Positions 60,942 through 64,000 of a stretch of 64,000 nt of DNA are shown in pieces. The notes under the pieces were generated by a model, which saw only the letters and a program-made list of their open reading frames with translations, had not been told where the DNA came from and made no database searches. A program made the position numbers and the translations under genes. Within the stretch, counting starts at the first letter, position 1, and each line of letters starts with the position of its first letter. This DNA is from Prevotella sp. E9-3 (GTDB taxonomy: Bacteria; Bacteroidota; Bacteroidia; Bacteroidales; Bacteroidaceae), in NCBI RefSeq assembly GCF_022024015.1, contig NZ_CP091786.1, positions 1,240,001 through 1,304,000 on the forward strand, given 5' to 3'.

Positions 60942-60949
60942 TACCTTTG
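60942..60949 (+). promoter_or_regulatory. -7 box for the CotH-domain protein
   Basis: TACCTTTG gives a leader of about 60 nt before the ATG at 61015. The rest of the gap 60726-61014 shows no convincing gene. Confidence 0.55.
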
Positions 60950-61014
60950 CAGCGAGATTATTACTAATAATTACTAACACTTACCTAACCAAACCGTTTC
61001 TCAGAAGAATAAAT

Positions 61015-64000
61015 ATGAATTTACGACGCATAGTTTTGGGGTGCCTCCAATGCCTGTTTGTTGGTGCGGCAAATGCCCAATGGGTGGATATTACTGACGA
61101 ATTTCTGCAGAATGCAGGATTTGACAATAATAGTACGACAGGGTGGACATGGACCAGTGATGCCAGTTCGCAGAAAGCGGATTATGACTGTATGGAGTTC
61201 TGGAACGGAACGTTCGACTTCAAACAGCAGATTGACGGTCTTCCTGTAGGAAAATATCGCCTTTCTGTGCAAGCTTTCTATAGGACAGGTAGCAGGGAGC
61301 AGGCTTATGCAGACTATGCCGGCAACACGGCCGAAGTGACCACCGTGCTGTATGCAGGAAACAAGGAAACCGCAATAGCCAATATCTTCAGTTATGACTT
61401 TGGCGAGCAGGTGAGTGGTTGCTGGAGTTATTCTCCAAACGGATGGATGGACCCGCATTATTATTTCCCGGACAATATGTACTCGGCATCGGTGGCCTTC
61501 GGTAATGGTGCCTACTGGAATTCCCTTGAATTTGAATCGGACGGCAATCCCCTGACCATAGGAATGAAAAATGCCACATGGATCAACTCCAACTGGTGTA
61601 TCTTTGATAATTTCCAATTGGAATATTTCGGTACTCCGGTAAAGGTGAGCTCTCTTTCGCTGACAGTAGGCAAAACCGAACTGTTGGTGGGCGAGACCAT
61701 TCAGTGTACTGCTGAGGTTCTGCCAGCCAATGCACTGATAAAGCGACTGACGTGGACATCGGGCAATGAGAGTGTGGCGACGGTGGATGCCAACGGACTG
61801 ATAACGGCCGTAGGAGTGGGAACTGCCAGCGTGAAGGCTGCAACCAACGACGGGTCGGGAATCTATAAAACTGTTGAGGTTAAAGTGAACGACAGTCAGG
61901 TGAGTAGTAATACGCTGGTTATCAATGAAATAATGGTATCGAATGTGGATGAGTTTGTAAGCCCTGCCTACAACTTTGACGGATGGGTGGAGTTCTACAA
62001 TCCCACCACAAAGAGTGTTTCGCTGGCTGGCCTGTACCTGAGTGACGATGGCGAGAATCTGAAGAAATGGCGCATGCCGGCCAAGGTGGGCATCATTCCA
62101 ATGAAGGGACGTAAGGTGGTGTGGTTCGACAGCAATAATATCTATGCACAGAATGCACCGTTCAAACTGGATGTAGATGGAGGAACTCTCTATGTGACCA
62201 ACTCAAAGGGCGAACTGCTGACCAGTATGACCTATCCGGCAGGAATAGAGCGTGTGAGCTATGCTCGCACTACCGACGGGGGAAACACTTGGGGATTTAC
62301 GGGACAGCCCACCTTGGGCACACCCAATGATCAGACGACCTATGCGTCTGTGCAATTGGACGCACCGCAGATAGACCAGCCCTCGAGGCTGTTCACTGGA
62401 GTATTCACGGCTACGGCCACCATTCCTGCCGGTGCGACGCTCCGCTATACACTCGACGGATCGCTGCCCACGCTCACTAATGGCTATACCTCAGCAGACG
62501 GAATCTTTCAGATTTCATCTACCACCAGTCTCCGACTGCGCCTTTTTGCCGACGGGAAACTGCCTTCAACGGTGACCACCCGTTCCTATATCCTGAACGA
62601 TTATGACTATCCGTTGCCAGTGGTATCGGTGATAGGCGACAGTGCCCATTTCTACAGTGACGAGATGGGAGTGATGGTTCAAGGCACCAACGGTATTCCC
62701 GGACACGGCGATCCCAATCCTTGGAACACCTTTATGGACTGGCAGCGACCTGTGAATTTCTCGTATATGGAGAATGGTGAGATGGTGTTCAATCAGGACG
62801 TGAACCTTGAGATGTGTGGCGGATGGAGCAGAAAATGGACTCCTAAGGCCTTTAAATTGAAAGGAAACAAGGAGTTCGGCGGGTCGAAGAATCTGCTGTA
62901 TCCTTTCTTCCAGCAAAAACCCTATATCAGGAACAGGACACTGCAGATACGCAATGGTGGCAATGACAATACCTGTCGTTTCCGTGATCCTGCTCTTCAG
63001 ATGATTGCGCTATCAACGGGCATCAATCTCGACATGCAGAGCTATCGGCCTATACACGAGTTTGTAAATGGTAAGTATATGGGTGTGCTCAACATGCGTG
63101 AGGCCAACAACAAGGACTATGTGTATGCCAACTATGGATGGGATGACGACGAGATAGACCTGTTTGAAATGGATCCCGACTCAGGCTACGTGCAGAAATG
63201 CGGTACTGCCGACAGCTTTAACGAACTGGTGGAACTATCGGAAGATGCCGCCAACGATGAAACCTATGAAGAGATTCGCCGACTGCTCGATGTGGATGCC
63301 TATGCCAACTATATGGCGTTGCAGTTCTATCTGAGAAACTGGGACTGGCCGCAGAACAATGTGAAGGGATTCCGCTATAAGGATGGAGGAAAGTTCCGCT
63401 TTACGGTTTTCGACCTTGACGGTGTGTTCAGTGTCAACGATGCCATCAATCAGTTCATGTGGAAAGAGTGGTACACCTTCGACCAACTGTATCCCACCTC
63501 ATTGGGGCGTAGGTCAGACTATATCCGCTTTGTGACGCTGTTCAAGAACATGCTGAACAACACCACCTTCCGCAGACAGTTTGTGGATGCCTACTGCATG
63601 ATGGGCGGCAGCGTATATGAGGAGAACAGGGCGGGGGAGATTATCAACGAGATGGCCAGTTTCGTTGAACCCGCCATGCAGATACAGCGCTGGGAGTCGC
63701 CCTGGAAAACAGCCAACCAGCTGATGGACAATCTGAGTAGTCGCAGGTCGTCTATTCTCTCAGATGTGGTAAACTATGCCCCGATGGACCTCTCGGCCTC
63801 TGACGCTTATTATACCGTTCTCTCAAGCAATGTGAAAGATGCGCAGATACTGGTGAATGGAACCAAAGTGCCTACCGGTCAGTTCGTCGGCTATCTCTTC
63901 CATCCGGCCAAACTCACGGCCGTAGCTCCCGCAGGCTATGTGTTCCAGGGATGGGCCACTTCAACCACCAACGGACAGGTGATAAAAGAAAGAGCCAGCC
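61015..64000 (+). CDS. secreted CotH-domain protein with BIG2, lamin-tail and chitobiase-like modules (3' end beyond the window)
   Basis: The frame is open to the window end, with 995 codons seen. Signal peptide to ANAQ (residues 1-22). Residues 25-205 resemble a jelly-roll binding module (PVGKYRLSVQAFYR), 208-292 are a BIG2 repeat, 300-425 a lamin-tail domain (LVINEIMVSNVDEFV, WVEFYNPT), 448-528 a chitobiase C-terminal-like module (TLRYTLDGSLPT). The CotH kinase-like domain covers about 530-895 (FVNGKYMGVLNMREANNKDY with the kinase-like Glu, FRFTVFDLDGVF with Asp pair). The end begins a Listeria-Bacteroides-type repeat (YVFQGWATST). It is likely a cell-surface protein; CotH domains phosphorylate spore coat proteins in Bacillus. 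Confidence 0.83.
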   Translation, partial: MNLRRIVLGCLQCLFVGAANAQWVDITDEFLQNAGFDNNSTTGWTWTSDASSQKADYDCMEFWNGTFDFKQQIDGLPVGKYRLSVQAFYRTGSREQAYADYAGNTAEVTTVLYAGNKETAIANIFSYDFGEQVSGCWSYSPNGWMDPHYYFPDNMYSASVAFGNGAYWNSLEFESDGNPLTIGMKNATWINSNWCIFDNFQLEYFGTPVKVSSLSLTVGKTELLVGETIQCTAEVLPANALIKRLTWTSGNESVATVDANGLITAVGVGTASVKAATNDGSGIYKTVEVKVNDSQVSSNTLVINEIMVSNVDEFVSPAYNFDGWVEFYNPTTKSVSLAGLYLSDDGENLKKWRMPAKVGIIPMKGRKVVWFDSNNIYAQNAPFKLDVDGGTLYVTNSKGELLTSMTYPAGIERVSYARTTDGGNTWGFTGQPTLGTPNDQTTYASVQLDAPQIDQPSRLFTGVFTATATIPAGATLRYTLDGSLPTLTNGYTSADGIFQISSTTSLRLRLFADGKLPSTVTTRSYILNDYDYPLPVVSVIGDSAHFYSDEMGVMVQGTNGIPGHGDPNPWNTFMDWQRPVNFSYMENGEMVFNQDVNLEMCGGWSRKWTPKAFKLKGNKEFGGSKNLLYPFFQQKPYIRNRTLQIRNGGNDNTCRFRDPALQMIALSTGINLDMQSYRPIHEFVNGKYMGVLNMREANNKDYVYANYGWDDDEIDLFEMDPDSGYVQKCGTADSFNELVELSEDAANDETYEEIRRLLDVDAYANYMALQFYLRNWDWPQNNVKGFRYKDGGKFRFTVFDLDGVFSVNDAINQFMWKEWYTFDQLYPTSLGRRSDYIRFVTLFKNMLNNTTFRRQFVDAYCMMGGSVYEENRAGEIINEMASFVEPAMQIQRWESPWKTANQLMDNLSSRRSSILSDVVNYAPMDLSASDAYYTVLSSNVKDAQILVNGTKVPTGQFVGYLFHPAKLTAVAPAGYVFQGWATSTTNGQVIKERAS

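Noticed and set aside
60722..60967. An 81-residue ORF after the helicase gene
   Set aside because: It overlaps the next promoter, has no recognisable pattern and no start context; judged to be chance.

Overview
The window looks like a chromosome segment of a Prevotella-type member of the Bacteroidales. The signs are: upstream of many genes a TAnnTTTG box in the -7 position (the Bacteroidetes sigma factor consensus) with few Shine-Dalgarno sequences; several large secreted proteins ending in a type IX secretion-like C-terminal domain (pattern YDLQGR..KGLYIV.G.KV); and lineage-restricted families (LruC, GxGYxYP, DUF4199, DUF6452/DUF6048, BT_0820-like HAD, an IS1380 remnant). No phage or conjugation genes were seen.

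Layout. 1-3.2 kb: tail of a LruC protein, an SGNH hydrolase, TsaC, a Cof-type HAD phosphatase and a shrunken relative of REP-associated HUH transposases beside three REP-like hairpins. 3.3-8.8 kb (minus strand): secreted surface proteins, a 53-residue satellite peptide and a GxGYxYP protein. 9-19 kb: housekeeping genes (ClC channel, fmt, rpe, ECF sigma factor, thrS, mntP, hydrolase, infC-rpmI-rplT). 19-23 kb: polysaccharide tyrosine autokinase and rfbA. 23-26 kb: zapA and rny. 26-31 kb: a MacAB-TolC-like efflux operon. 31-41.7 kb: GH28 enzyme, IS1380 remnant, a GH30-like multidomain enzyme, a BIG2 surface protein and a second satellite peptide. 41.8-49.8 kb: tRNA-Thr and SRP RNA, a DUF4199/glycosyltransferase/DUF6452/DUF6048 cluster, apbE, a Crp-like regulator, a secreted EEP nuclease with uridine kinase, an HdeD-like protein and a phosphatase. 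49.8-54.2 kb: trxB, glutathione peroxidase and two secreted NUC1 nucleases around rpmE2. 54.3-60.7 kb: a defence island made of a phased palindrome array, a roughly 350-nt highly structured RNA, an Eco57I-type methyltransferase, an antisense YoeB toxin-antitoxin pair and a GIY-YIG/helicase protein. 61 kb to the end: a CotH-domain secreted protein that runs off the window.

The most unusual content lies in non-coding and repeat DNA. (i) The RNA at 54.53-54.88 kb has at least nine nested helical segments and no family I recognise; it lies directly upstream of the restriction-modification genes. (ii) Two arrays of three 16-bp palindromes (AATTATAGCTATAATT), spaced exactly 21 bp, lie 48 kb apart, and an 11-bp-phased array of a different hexamer lies at 37.5 kb. 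(iii) A dispersed repeat has inserted in frame into the essential gene fmt, and another copy supplies the stop codon of a HAD gene. (iv) A HUH-transposase relative has lost its catalytic middle but kept an open frame next to REP-like hairpins. (v) Two paralogous peptides ending in IWDD-E follow two different surface proteins.

Functional reading: the organism appears to be a carbohydrate- and nucleic-acid-scavenging gut or rumen anaerobe. The secreted glycosidases, secreted nucleases and uridine kinase support nutrient capture; the autokinase and RfbA support capsule synthesis; the 54-61 kb block defends against foreign DNA. All family assignments are by reading motifs; no database search was run.
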